The position numbers and the translations under genes are program-made. Below the pieces are notes generated by a model. It saw only the letters and a program-made list of their open reading frames with translations, was not told the origin of the DNA and made no database searches. DNA of 64,000 bases from contig NC_065921.1 in assembly GCF_024586455.1 (NCBI RefSeq), positions 31,661,910 to 31,725,909 of the forward strand, given 5' to 3'. The DNA is from Bactrocera neohumeralis. Its lineage: Eukaryota; Arthropoda; Insecta; Diptera; Tephritidae. This document shows positions 42,713 through 54,213 of this stretch, piece after piece (position 1 is the stretch's first letter; each line of letters opens with the position of its first letter).

Positions 42713-43364
42713 GGGTGTGTCATTCTGAGTCAACCTTTTTTTCAACTGAAAAACAGGCTAAAAACTTTCGAAAAAGTGACAAAAAAAGTCACTCAAAAGA
42801 TGAGCTCTTAATATATTATTAATATTAAGAGGTGCCTGTTTCAAATTTTCTATTTTCCATATAAATAACATGGAAAAAAATCATTTTTTTTGTGGTGGTC
42901 ATTGTGCGGTGGTTATTATACTCGTATGTGCACGCGATGGATGCCAGTAGGGATGGTAAACTCGATTCCGATTCTACTCGAGAATCGAGTTTTCTCGTAA
43001 AATAATCGATTTTTCGAATGTCAAGAAACGATTCTTAATCGACTTCGACTACTGAAGATCGATTCCGAAAATCGATTATTTTACGAGAAAGAATCGGATT
43101 CTTATATAGAATCGGAATTTTATTTCGAGTAGAATCGGAATCGAGTTTACCATCTCTACTGGCAGCCATCGCGTGCACATATAATAACCACCACAAAAAA
43201 AATGATTTTTTTTCCATGTAATTTATATGGAAAACAGAAAATTTGAAAGAGGCACCTATTAATATTAAGAGCTCATCTTTTGAGTGACTTTTTTTTACAC
43301 ATTTCGAAAGTTTTGAGCCTGTTTTTCAGTTGAAAAAAAAAGGTTGCCTCAAAATGGCACACCC
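42713..43364. mobile_element. large foldback element with ~300-bp inverted arms
   Basis: The left terminus is GGGTGTGTCATTCTGAG and the right terminus is CAAAATGGCACACCC, with TA on both outer sides (42711-42712, 43365-43366). Almost the whole 652 bp is two arms: for example TCACTCAAAAGATGAGCTCT at 42790 matches AGAGCTCATCTTTTGAGTGA at 43268, and GTGCACGCGATGG at 42930 matches CCATCGCGTGCAC at 43167. The centre is itself rich in GATTC/GAATC inverted motifs. There is no coding frame of note. As RNA it would fold into a long hairpin. Confidence 0.85.
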
Positions 43365-43884
43365 TAATAAACATATTTATATTTTACGTATGAACATGAT
43401 ATCTTTTAACTGCTAAGAGTGTCAATTACAACTGGATTAAAGTTTTCAATGCTATTCACCTTCTATAAACGTTACATATGTAAGCTGGTCTTCATTTTCA
43501 CAAAACAGTAAGTTTTAAAAACTTTGCAAAGTGAGCGTAAGCCAGCCGAAAATTGGCTTGATTTACTTTGAAAGTTAACTAAATCTAAACCTGCAAATTG
43601 AATAATAGTTAGTGGCCAAGCGATTCTCAATTTTTGTTTGATATCAATTCCGTTAGAAAATAATTGAATTTTATTTCATTTCCATCTTATTTTGTATCTT
43701 ATTAACTTATATCATAGGTCTTAGACACTTCGCTTTATTACAACATTTTTCTTAAATTAAATTCAACGTAATTAACTCAAATAAGATACATATGTACATA
43801 TACATACATATGTGATACTATAAACTCAACCAAAGTATATGAGGACTAGGATAGGTGTTTTCTGATTTTTTTCATTTTTTACAC

Positions 43885-43968
43885 TCTTGCAACCAGTTGC
43901 TACAGAGTATTATGGTTTTGTTCACTTAATGGTTGCACGTACCACCTAAAACCAATCGAGATATATAT
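43885..43968 (+). repeat. 5' end of family F repeat
   Basis: ACACTCTTGCAACCAGTTGC then TACAGAGTATTATGG and CACCTAAAACCAATCGAGAT match 14790-14881. The repeat is cut off by the mariner B3 insertion. Confidence 0.6.
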
Positions 43969-43969
43969 A

Positions 43970-44898
43970 CAAGGTCTGTCGCAAAAGAAAGAGGACTGTT
44001 AAAAAAAAACAAAAAAAATTAATATTTTTCAAAAGTTATATTTTTTTATTCAAAGTAGTTTCCTTCTGCTTCGATACAGCGTTTAGCCCGGTCAATTAGC
44101 ATTTAAAATGAGTGTTTAAGGTCATTTTTCGGAATGCTCTTGAGAATATCGGTCGTCGTCTTTTGGATAGCCGCAATGTCCTGAAACTAGTGTCCTTTCA
44201 TAGGCAAATGAAATTTTCCAAATAGGTAAAAATCACAGGGTGCCAGATCAGGTGAGTAGGGTGAGTGATTAATGGTTAATATGGAGTTTTTTGTCAAAAA
44301 ATCAACGACAAGCGTCGACCGATGACACGGCGCTTTATCGTGCAACAGGCGCCAGGACCCTGCCTCACGGTATTGTGGTCGAGCACGACGAATGCGTGAC
44401 AAAAGACGCTTCATAACACCAAGGTTAAACACAGCATTAATCGTTTGGCCAGGTGGGACGAGCTCTCGGTGTACAATACCCTCGGAATCGTAAAACCAAA
44501 TCAGCATTGTCTTTATTTTTGACTTCTGAAGACGACCGACTTCTGATCGTCACAGAAGTCCTCACGACTTTCTTGGAATCGCTTAAACCACTCATGCACA
44601 TTACTACGGTATAGGCACTGATCACCATAAACTTTTTTCATCATTTAAAATGTTTCAGTAAACGTTTTCCCAAGTTTAAAACAAAATTTAATATTTTCTC
44701 TTTGCATTTTACGACCGATGACCAAAAGCTGCTGTCACTTTTTGATCGATAACATCGATTGTAGTTATCCAATTGTCTTAAATTTTTTACGAAATGTCAA
44801 CAAGAAATCAAACTTTTTATTTCATATACCCACCAATAGGTGGCGTCACCAGAAACTGTTATATTTAAAAAGTTCTGTTTCTTTTACGACAGACCTTG
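43970..44898 (-). mobile_element. internally deleted mariner, family B copy 3
   Basis: Ends CAAGGTCTGTCGCAAAAGAA and TTCTTTTACGACAGACCTTG lie between TA (43968-43969, 44899-44900), 929 bp. It has the same deletion junction as the other two copies and the same - strand C-terminal frame (MLIWFYDSEGIVHREL, LLHDKAPCHRS, YSPDLAPCDFYLFGKFHLP). It lies downstream of the ap 3' end. Confidence 0.88.
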
Positions 44899-44916
44899 TA
44901 AATATTTATATATGTA

Positions 44917-45110
44917 CAAGGTGCGTACAAAGTAAACAGGACTAAAAAAAAATGGTTTTTTCGGTAAAATCAATTTATTTTATTCAAAATAGTCTCCTTC
45001 TGCTTCAATACAGCTTTTTACATGCATGTCGAACGAGTGTTCAGCCCGTTGGCCGGTATGGCCGCCAGTATGCCGGTGCAAGCCTTTTAAATGGGCTCTA
45101 CGTCTGCAAA
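44917..45110 (-). mobile_element. mariner family A copy 4, 3' end fragment
   Basis: CAAGGTGCGTACAAAGTAAA begins right after TA (44915-44916), 16 bp beyond mariner B3. The - strand carries the C-terminal coding end of family A (ACTGGGILAAIPANG-like sequence, HSFDM, CIEAE) and then stops abruptly. Confidence 0.75.
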
Positions 45111-45829
45111 ACGTATGATCAATTGCCATTCGTTCCGAATTTAGCTTTATATAATATTAAACCCTTTTTTCTCATGTGTCAGGTGCCCATTATCGCGGTA
45201 GAGTGTTATCAAATTCGAAGTACACGGGTAGGCAGAATCGCCTAATAAATAGTTTTCTGTAAATAGTTATTGTATTAATATATGTATATATGTATATAGT
45301 GACTATATTTACTATATATACCTATAAAGCTGCGAACATGAAAATAGCAGTACCTATAACAGTTTTGTATAAATCCGTATAGAAAATAATCTGATAAATC
45401 AGTAAACTTATGTAAACATCCAAATGTTACTAAAATATGGTAGTTTTGAAAAAACGGTAAACTTGTTGTTGTGTGTAAGCACGTGTTTTAATGAAGCGTT
45501 AAAATAGCAGTGTGGAGAAATCAGAAATTATTTTCACTTCTAATGGAAAAATAATAAATAAATAAATTTATTTAATTTATGTAGGTATATTTATTTAAAA
45601 TGCATTCTTGAAAACTATCGACAGCAAGGAAACGGAGAGCTTGTGATAAAGTTCATCCATATAATTTAGAAAAAAATGCTTCCTTTTTTGAAAGAAAATA
45701 GCTAATGAATCTGCAAAAACCTTATTCAAAAGCCATTTAATTGGCTTTTTCTTCTGCACAACACATCAGTTTTGCTCACAACATCGTAATAAAACTAATG
45801 TTCATATTAATATTTACTCACCTTTTCGA
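45111..45829. other. intergenic stretch, nothing identified
   Basis: AT-rich with TATG repeats. No coding or repeat signature recognised. Confidence 0.4.
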
Positions 45830-46600
45830 GAGCAATAACTCATTTAAATTCTTTATATCTCCCAAACCATTCTAGCTTTATGACTCAAATTTGACAGTCT
45901 GAAGATAGAGGAATTCGGATGATAACCCCGCCCACTGCCCATATAACCGTTTTGTTAAAAACTCTTAATAGTGCGATATATTAATAATTAAATAGGTCAG
46001 AGATATTAATTTTTACGTTCGGTATGATAGAGGAGGGTTTTATAAGAGCTGATGTCAAAATTGCACTATGGTCGTGACACCGCCTACATTTAGTGGAACT
46101 CATATATTTTCGGATCTACTCCACCGATTTCAACCAAATTCGGTACATAGGAATATTTTAACATTCCCATGTTACAGTGCGGAAATTGGCGAAATCGGAC
46201 TGCAACCACACCTACTTCCTATATAACACAACTTTAAATTCAATCTAATTTGTTCACTTTCCAGTATACAAATCAAGCATCAATTAATATATTAGGATAC
46301 AACTTTGCACAAATACTACCATCTAAAGTTTAAAAAATGACATAATCCAGCTATCGAATATCATATGATTAACAAAATTAAGCGGGATTTCCAATAATAG
46401 TACATCTTTCTGTTTAAAATGACCCCCCAAATGACTAATATTAGAATCTTCAAAAATCTTATTGACTTTACTCCATACATATTGGCGCTGGTGGAGCATT
46501 TTTTTTTTGTTAAAATATGTTCTATTACCAAAAATAGATAAAATCTGGGGTAGTATACCCAATCTCCCAATAACATTTTCAAACTTCCGGTTGACATTAC
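45830..46600 (+). repeat. family G/F-like long non-coding repeat
   Basis: Contains AACCCCGCCCACTGCCCATA, GGTCGTGACACCGCCTACAT, AGATATTAATTTTTACG and CTACTCCACCGATTTCAACC, matching the style and order of 19950-20400 and 35940-36100. The end is interrupted near 46600 by the next element. Confidence 0.55.
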
Positions 46601-46601
46601 C

Positions 46602-47150
46602 GTGCGATTCTGTGCTGTGATACTGTCTCAAGTCTCTAAATTTGAGATTTTGAGTTAGAGACAATTTTTGAGACTTGAGACGATTTTGCTATTCTGTAAG
46701 TGACAGTCACAAAATCTATTACATTTCATTATTCAGAGATGTTTTTACACTTGAATGAAAATAAATTTGTCGATAACAAATATTAAATTTCCTATAACAT
46801 AGTCAAAAAATATAATTATCAATAAAAGTAAAAATATAGTATGTTAACTTTGTTTCATAATATTTTCGAAATTTGTGCAAACTATATTTATTTTTAACCT
46901 TTTCGTTTTTGAGTTGCTTACAAAATATAAAAAAACGACAATCGATTAATATCTATGATGATCTCTATTCAGTATATTCAAAATGGCAAACAAGAGTTCT
47001 TTTTAGTTTTGTGACCTGCTAACTATCAGGTCACAAATTTGAGTCAATATTTTGAGACTAACACTAGAGATTGTTTAGTGAATAGTAACTAGTCACAAAT
47101 TGAGACTCAAAATGTCTCAAATAGTGCTTAGAGACTGCTTGCAGAATTCC
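46602..47150. repeat. MITE rich in GAGACT motifs (family I)
   Basis: Both ends carry GATTCTG/CAGAATTC-like termini next to GTCTCAAGTC and its complements (CTGTCTCAAGTCTCTAAAT near 46620; TCTCAAATAGTGCTTAGAG near 47113). The last 110 bp recur in diverged form at 60955-61045. It is non-coding and lies immediately before mariner A3. Confidence 0.55.
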
Positions 47151-47159
47151 ACTATTATA

Positions 47160-47945
47160 CAAGGAGCGTTCCAAAGTAAACAGGACGACTGGTGCGTTAG
47201 AATCTGCTATCTTTGTAGATTGTGCAGTGAGAATTTCATGATATTTCATCGATTGGAAGTGAAGTTATTGCGTTTTAAGTGTCAGTATGTTATCGGTGCG
47301 AAGATGAGCTTCGAACAAAGAGCCAACATCAAATTTGTTTTTAAAATTGGTAAAACTTTTACCGAAACATTTCAATTGATGAAACAAGTTTATGGCGATG
47401 ATTGCCTATCCGGTAGCAGAGTGCACGAGTGGTTTTAACGTTTTCAAAGTGGTCGTGAGAACATAAATGACGATCAACATATGGGCCAATCAAAATCCGT
47501 GATCACCGAAAATTCCATCGAAACTATGCGTGAATTCATCAAAAATTAGCCGAAATCATCATTGAAATTCATGGATATGGAATTGAACATCTCCAAAACA
47601 TCGATTTATCGCATTTTGACCGAACATTTGGGCTTACGAAAGGTGTGTGCACGATTTGTTCCGTACAAATTTACTGACGACCTTAAATTGCTCTCATCGA
47701 TCGACGCTTGTGACCGATTATTTGACCAAAAATCACATTTTAACCATTAAACACTCCTCGTATTCACCTGATATGGCACCGTGCGACTTTACTTTCTTTT
47801 TCGGATAAATGCATTTGCCCATGAAAGGAAAGCGTTACGCAGACGCACCGGCATACTGGCGGTCATACCGCCCAACGAGCTAAAACACTCTTTCGACATG
47901 CTTTCGGACCGCGCAAAAAGCTGTATTGAAGCAGAAGGAGACTAG
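47160..47945 (+). mobile_element. decayed mariner, family A copy 3
   Basis: The left end CAAGGAGCGTTCCAAAGTAA follows TA at 47158-47159. It retains the most N-terminal coding sequence of the family (MSFEQRANIKFVFKIGKTFT, VYGDDCLSGSRVHEWF-stop), then LNISKTSIYRILTEHLGLRK and the C-terminal YSPDMAPCDF. Small deletions are many. The right terminal repeat is missing; the copy ends near GCAGAAGGAGACTAGG. Confidence 0.8.
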
Positions 47946-48439
47946 GACTAAAACCTAATACAATCAACTCAGCCAAAACCCTACAGAGATACGTATACAA
48001 GATCGAAGCACGTAATGAAAGCCGAGCTCTGTGCAAGTATTGAGGATGTTGCAAGTACCGAGTATCTTTTTTATTAAAATAAACGAATCTTACATATATG
48101 CTTTTGTTTAAAATATATATTTTGTATTTTTTATATGTATGTATGTATTTCAATTCAAAAATCCTTAAGTTAAATATGTTAGTATATATACACAAATATA
48201 GATAGATATACATGTGTACATATGTAATATTATGTGGAAATAAAAAATTTGAAATTTTTAATTGTTTGCAGTACTACGTTGCTACTGAGTCTCTGAAGCG
48301 TCATAACATCGTTCAAGGAAGCATTGTTTTGCTCCGCTCATTCTAGGCAAACATTGAATGCTGATATTGTCTCCGCCGACGTAACTTTCTTCGTATTGAG
48401 GATCACGTCGTTTGTTTCTTCACCTTCAGTAGAGTTATC
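47946..48439. other. intergenic stretch, nothing identified
   Basis: TATG/ATAT-rich simple sequence around 48120-48230. No recognisable feature. Confidence 0.4.
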
Positions 48440-49265
48440 ATCATCAGCACAGTGAACTTCATGGACTCCAAAGTATGTTCAACAATCCATTGCTCAATTT
48501 CAGAATTGGATATTTTCTGCAATGGTTCTACTTCTTGAAGCAAACTTGAAATGGTGTGAATTTTTGATGTACATATCTTCAGCTAGCTGTAAATGTAACT
48601 CTGAAAGAGGGATGTCATCTTCATTATCCCATTCGGTTGTTATGTCAAACAATTTTTGAAAATATGACGGAATTGAAGACACATTAACGGCATTCCATGC
48701 ATTAGATAAAAAAACATATCAAGCTGATGCTTTTCGTTTACTACTGATTTTTCTCCTCGAACGATGTGACCTAAAAGGCTTGTGAAACCATTCTTCAAAT
48801 AACAAATAAAGCCAAGATCACTCAAGCACTTTTATTTCCTTTGTATACAACAGGCAAATCTGTAAAATTTTTAAGTTAGCGTGGGTTCAATGATTTCACA
48901 ATAACGTTTAATTTTACTCTACGATTACTAGACCAAATCGTACAAACAAGTTATTCTTTCTTTACTGATTTTTTTTCCGGAGCCGAGATTTCTTTTGAGC
49001 GCACAAGAGTTCTATCAGGCAAAAGCTTGCAAAAGAGGCCAGACTCATCTGATGGGTTAAACGTTTTCCCCTTTCCAGGACCAGATTCAGCATGCGACAC
49101 GAACTTCTTTATGGTGGCTTCATTTTTCTTAATACAATAGCTCGTATTGATCTATGCACTTGAAAATATTTGGCTAAGGTATTGACAGAATATCCTGCAC
49201 TTAGTTTCTTTAAAATGTCAACTTTCTATTTTATTGTTCGTAATGTAAATGTTTTCCTTTTGGAG
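48440..49265 (-). pseudogene. pogo/jerky-like (DDE_1) transposase relic
   Basis: On the - strand 49245-49140 encodes an HTH resembling the CENP-B/psq type (KVDILKKLSAGYSVNTLAKY, FQVHRSIRAIVLRKMK). Then 49115-48970 encodes FVSHAESGPGKGKTFNPSDE and SGLFCKLLPDRTLVRSKEIS, matching the first-Asp region of Tigger/jerky transposases ('..DE(T/S)GLF.K.LP..TL'). Further upstream-coordinate remnants such as the pieces at 48825-48500 are broken by stops. It is a dead gene in the ap-vlc interval. Confidence 0.72.
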
Positions 49266-49534
49266 ATATTTAGCAATGCCTGTGTATTCAGAAAATAAAC
49301 AATATGCCTTTGAGTCAAAATGGGAATCGATTCCGATAAAATACATACAAAAAATATTTAAGACAATTCTAAATCGTCTTTCGGAAGTTTTAAAAATTTA
49401 TGGAGAATCCGCACACTCTTAAACACCACTTAATATCTAACAATTTTACGTACTTATTTAATTTTATGTTTATATTTAATAATAGGCTATCATTTTGTCG
49501 TACCACAAGAAATGTTTTACAATTAAGAATTTTT

Positions 49535-50310
49535 TTAAATCTGACATAAATCCGCCGCAGAATCTTTCTCTTGAAAACTTGTAACACCGGCTTATCAGTT
49601 GTTGTCATCGTCCAGGCCTCTGCACCATATAGCAAGACGGGGATGATGAGTGACTTGCAGAATTTGGTCTTTGTTCATCAAAAGAGGACTTTACTTTTCA
49701 ATTGCCTACTCAGTCCGAAGTAGCACCTGTTGGCAAGAGTTATTCTGCGTTAGATTTCGAGGCTGACATTGTTGTTGGTGTTAACACTGGTTCCAAGATA
49801 GACAAAATTATCTACGACTTCGAAGTTATGACTGTCAACAGCGACGTGAGAGCCAAGTCGTGAGTGCGACGACTGTTTGTTTGAAAACAAAAGATATTTC
49901 GTCTAGTCCTCGTTCACAACCAGTCAGTATCATAGGCGTACGCCAGCAGCTATACACACTTATAAAAGATTGTACAATCTCTATTTAGCTCTGCAGCTCG
50001 AATTATTTTCTCCAGCAATATATTGAAGAAGTCACACGATAGGAAGTCTCCTTGTCTGAAATCTCGCTTGGTATCGAACGATTCGAAGAGATCCTTCCCA
50101 ATCCTAACGGAGCTTTTGGTGTTGCTCAACGTAAGTGTACATAGCCGTATTAGCTTTGCGGAGATACCATAAAGACATAGCGGCATATAGCAGTTCCTAT
50201 TCGTGCTTTGGAATGCGGCGAAGAGATGGTGTGTGTCGATCTTCCTTTCACTAGTCTTTTCCAAGATTTGGCGCTTGGTGATAATCTGGTGGATATACCC
50301 ATCCACAGTG
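49535..50310 (-). mobile_element. LINE fragment, copy 2 (RT fingers to thumb)
   Basis: On the - strand about 50290-49950 reads RQILEKTSERKIDTHHLF and RLCTLTLSNTKSSVRIGKDL then DFRQGDFLSCDFFNILLEKI, which is RT palm sequence. It continues with a decayed YADD region, KQSSHSRLGSHVAVDSHN-like sequence and LYGAEAWTMTTTDKPVLQVF. The 3' part is missing after RRIY. Same family as copy 1. Confidence 0.78.
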
Positions 50311-50489
50311 TATCAACTCAAGGAACTGGAATTAACAATGCGGTTGCAGTAACTCCAATAAGTATTTGTGAAATCACGCTTTTTTCACCCTTAAACCAAA
50401 ATTAAAAAATAACCACTCAAGCATATATTCTGAATAGCCTTACTAATAATGTACCTTCATACCCAATAGAGCAAAAGCTGTGCCTTAAG

Positions 50490-50790
50490 TATTTGGGGTT
50501 TACCATAGCAGTCACCCAATTCCACAAACCAAGACCCATGAATATACTAATTGGTGGTGACATCTACCCAAATATTATACTAGGTGGAGAGAAATGAAAT
50601 ATTCTAGGTACGCTTATGGCTCAAGAATTAGAGTTCGATTGGATTTTATCTGGATCCATAACCCTAGTCCTTCAAAATTCATCCATAATATCATTTCACA
50701 ACAAAATAAAGTTATGTGCCGGCTCACACGCCCTTGAAAAGTAGAGGACATCATAAAGGAATCCATTCTTTCAAAATCTTATCAAATTTG
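50490..50790 (+). pseudogene. BEL/Pao LTR-retrotransposon protease-RT relic
   Basis: About 50530-50670 reads PMNILIGGDIYPNIILGGEK-stop-NILGTLMAQELEFDWILSGSI. This matches the end of the BEL/Pao aspartic peptidase (A17) region, where 'ILIG.D..P.IIL.G.....LGT.MAQ...F.WILSG' is conserved. An internal stop shows decay. No LTRs were found, so it is a short orphan relic. Confidence 0.68.
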
Positions 50791-51339
50791 CAAAGAAAGT
50801 ATCCAATAAACTACTCGTGGGAATTCAGACGAATATTGATATTAGACACTTTAAGCATACAGCGTTAACATGGTTCTCAAGCAATAAACGAAATTTATCT
50901 AAAATACACAAATTAAAGACGGTCTTGCAATACTTTAAACTCAAACAACTGAAGAAAGGTAAAAAGGACTCTTATAATAAAGCAAACCAAGGTTATAGGT
51001 CACACGATGCAGTTACTACACACAACCGTAAAATCCCAAAACTACCCAGAACTCAAGTGAGTAGAGCTACGTTCACCTTTTTTTTGGCTTTTTTTCTTGG
51101 ATCATTCTTTCGATTAACTTAAGGGTATATAAAATGAATACCATTTTTCAAATAATTTTTTATTGCAAACATTCTCGAGATTATCTGAATAATTGTAATA
51201 CTGACTCTACTTGAAAACTATCACTAAGCTGCTACAATCGTCTTCCATTAACATATTTTTTCCCATATTTTTCGGACGCTTCAATTTTTTTTAATAATAA
51301 TAAGTATGTGTCTTTTAATTCGCTGAACTATGTCAGTCA
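50791..51339. other. intergenic stretch, nothing identified
   Basis: Contains a 101-codon frame (50817-51119) rich in Lys, with no family signature I can recognise. It may be further retrotransposon debris. Confidence 0.35.
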
Positions 51340-51595
51340 AATATGACGACGTTGACTTAGTTCAGCGACAATGGTGGCAAGGTCATGTCGTCCGAATGGA
51401 TCAAAACGCTCCAGCTGTAAAAGTTTTCACGCAGTACCCACCGGGGGAAGCAAAGGAAGAGGTAGACTTCAGATAAGTTGGGGAGATCAAGTGGAAGAGG
51501 GCCTGGCTGCACTTGGTATCTCGAATTGGCGCCAAATTGGCTACAACCGCGTAAGCGGTGTCTACGCCAATAAAAAAAGGAAATTGCAAGCCTTC
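51340..51595 (+). mobile_element. LINE 3' fragment, copy 3
   Basis: Carries QRQWWQGHVVRMDQNAPAV-like sequence, GGSKGRGRLQISWGDQVEEG and LAALGISNWRQIG, the end of the LINE family seen at 27493. The last codons and the A-rich tail are degenerate (AATAAAAAAAGG). Confidence 0.7.
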
Positions 51596-51948
51596 TTCTC
51601 ATACTTCTCAAGATATTTTAAAGGTATTTGTAGAAGTTTACTTGATTAAAATATATTTTAATCAACAGAATTTCTATTCAATTAATGAAACGGGCCTACT
51701 TGACAACAGATAAATGAAATAAAATCGAAATAAAACCTAGCATAAATAGCTATGTTAACGAAGCCTAAAGTTACAAACCTTTCCCTCTAAAATTCCATTA
51801 TTAAATGCGAACATATATAAATTCGATATTTCGAATTCAGCTCTAACTTTACTTTTTTTTACATTGACATTAAAAGTTTAATTAAATATTAAATTTTGTT
51901 GCTAAGGCAAAATATGCCTAGAATGGGGAAATATTTGCATTTACTTAA

Positions 51949-52691
51949 GGGGGAAGCCTGCTTTACATGCTTAAAAAATCGATTTTTTTTTAGGCTTTTT
52001 TTGGGAAGGAAATAAATAAGTGATTAAAGCAAAATTTCTAGGGTTTATAGTTATATATTTAAACATCTTTCACATATTTTTTTGGATACGAAGTCTTTGA
52101 TTTTCTGCCTTTGGAAAGCATTAGCCCGATGCATCTTGTACATTTGTCGGACGGCGGGCAGGATGCAAGTCGCAATTTCTATCGGAAACAAAAAATTCAA
52201 AGAGCTTCATATTTTTTGATAATTTATCTTCTAGTTAAACTAAAAAATTCCAAAAAAAGTGTAAAATTTTAGAATTTTTTTAAAAAGTGCAAAAAAAGAG
52301 GTTTTTGACCAAAAAAATTTAATTTTATGTTGTTTAAAAATATGTTCAAACTTGACTTTTCTTAGTTTTTTTAGTTTAAATAGAAGATAATTTAATGCCA
52401 AAGATAATAAACTTTGCCCCAATTCCATACGACGTTTAGTTTTTTTTCTATCCTGCCCACCAATTAAGAAAAATCGTAAAAATGAAAAACCGAGAAATCG
52501 CGCGTCAAAGTTTTCGCTTTCTGCCCAATCGCTCATATATCTGCTAGACGCTCGGTCACTATTTTCCTTCTAGCTTCGAAAATATTTCAAATTCCCATCT
52601 AAAACTTTGGGGACATATTCTTAAATTATTTTTAAAGAGATTTAAGCAAAAAAAAAATTAGATTTTGAAGCTTCTAAATCAGGCTGCCCTC
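51949..52691. mobile_element. TTAA-flanked MITE, AAGCCTG ends
   Basis: TTAA at 51945-51948 and 52692-52695 flank ends GGGGGAAGCCTGC and CAGGCTGCCCTC, imperfect inverted repeats. The 743-bp body is AT-rich and contains an inner inverted structure (AATTTATCTTCTAGTTAAAC at 52220 against GTTTAAATAGAAGATAATTT at 52374). No transposase. Confidence 0.62.
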
Positions 52692-52695
52692 TTAA

Positions 52696-53449
52696 AGCAG
52701 TAAATTGTATCGTACCGGTCCTGTCTCAGATAAGGAATACCTATGGCTGACCTGTACGAATTACTTTTGAAACGCAAAATGAGATTTCCATTGAGGTAAA
52801 TAGGTCAAAGTATAAAAAATTTTGCAAAACATTTTATTAAAAAATATTGGGAAGGAATTCATTATTCGACGAAATTGATAATAGATTACAATCATATTTG
52901 GCATCACATAATATGAAATACTATAGGTCAAGCATATGACTCAGAGACAACTTACTTCTTATCAGAATCGACAACTTGTCAGAACACCCATACAGTGCAA
53001 TCGTCCGACAAGGGTTGTTCGACATTTAACCATGACATGGTTGTCATGTTTTTTTGTGCTATGTGCTTTGGGTACTTTGATATCTGCACAAAAATGTTAC
53101 CCAATTTTGAAGGCGTTATGATTTCTGCAGGTTTTATGATAAAAACTTTGAGGATAAATGGATTTAATAAAAAATGTGCGTCCAAACCGCTTGACGGCCA
53201 AAGCTTGCAGTCTGTCGCGCTCTATGTGTTCCGGGCGCAATTGTAATCCTTGTTATCGTCGTTTCATTTCTAAATTCCTATTCTTGAAGTAAGTATATCG
53301 TAACGCCAAAGAGAAATTATCGAAATTTTAAATTAAAATAAAGAAAGTATGGTACCGCCTATTAGCGCCATTGTATCTTTCGTTGTTATATATTCTTTGG
53401 CAGAAAATGTTTGAGCCGTTTTGTGAATTTATGTATAATAAGGAAATAA
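52696..53449. other. intergenic stretch, nothing identified
   Basis: No recognisable gene. A 68-83 codon frame at 52995-53243 has no family signature. It may be transposon debris. Confidence 0.35.
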
Positions 53450-53905
53450 AGTCCTCTCTCGACAAACAAAAACCAAACTCTATAAGTCACTGATAATTCC
53501 CGTCCTGCTATATGGTGCAGAGGCTTGGACGATGTCAACAACTGATGAGTCGACGTTGCGAGTTTTCGGGATTTATGGTCGATGGAACGATGAGCTGTAC
53601 GAGATATATGACGACATTGACATAGTTCAGCGAATTAAAAGACAGCGGCTACGCTAACTAGGTCATGTTGTCCGAATGGACGGAAACACTCCAGCTCTGA
53701 AAGTATTCGACGCAGTACCCGCCGGGGGAATGCAGAGGAAGAGGAAGACCTCCACTCCGTTGGAAGGACCTCCACCTGGTCCTGGCTACGCTTGGAATAT
53801 CCAATTGGCGCCACGCAGCGAAAAGAAGAAACGACTGGCGCGCTGTTGTTAACTCGGCTATAATCGCGTAAGCGGTGTCTACGCCATTTAAGAAGAAGAA
53901 GAAGA
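53450..53905 (+). mobile_element. LINE 3' fragment, copy 4, with GAA tail
   Basis: Reads KSSLDKQKPNSISH-type sequence, ILLYGAEAWTMSTTDESTLR, then after deletions RWNDELYEIYDDIDIVQR, HVVRMDGNTPALKVFDAV and DWRAVVNSAIIA. It ends with TTTAAGAAGAAGAAGAAG, a tail like that of copy 1. Several internal deletions. Confidence 0.8.
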
Positions 53906-53967
53906 AAATAATAATGATAATTACTCTCCTCCTGTTGCACGACAAAGAACGACTGTTTCTTTCTACA

Positions 53968-54213
53968 TATCGTCACCTGAAAATAACGTATCATCAAAAA
54001 ATTCGAAATTGAGTGTCTTATTGATTACGCTTCACTACTTCAAATTACATATGTTCAACATTTTCAGGTTCTGCACTCAGATATAAACCAGTTTTAACCA
54101 ATATTAAAATTTTTTTTCACTCATGTTCCATTTTATTTCGTGTTTCATTCATGCCACTGTAAATTTCCGAAAATGTTGTTACGTTATTTTGCATTTCAGG
54201 TGACGATATATCG
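53968..54213. repeat. short MITE, TATCGTCACCT ends (family H copy 2)
   Basis: Ends ATATCGTCACCTGAAAATAA and TTGCATTTCAGGTGACGATA are inverted repeats, 246 bp. The inside matches 26130-26290 in the opposite orientation (AACATTTTCGGAAA). Confidence 0.65.
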
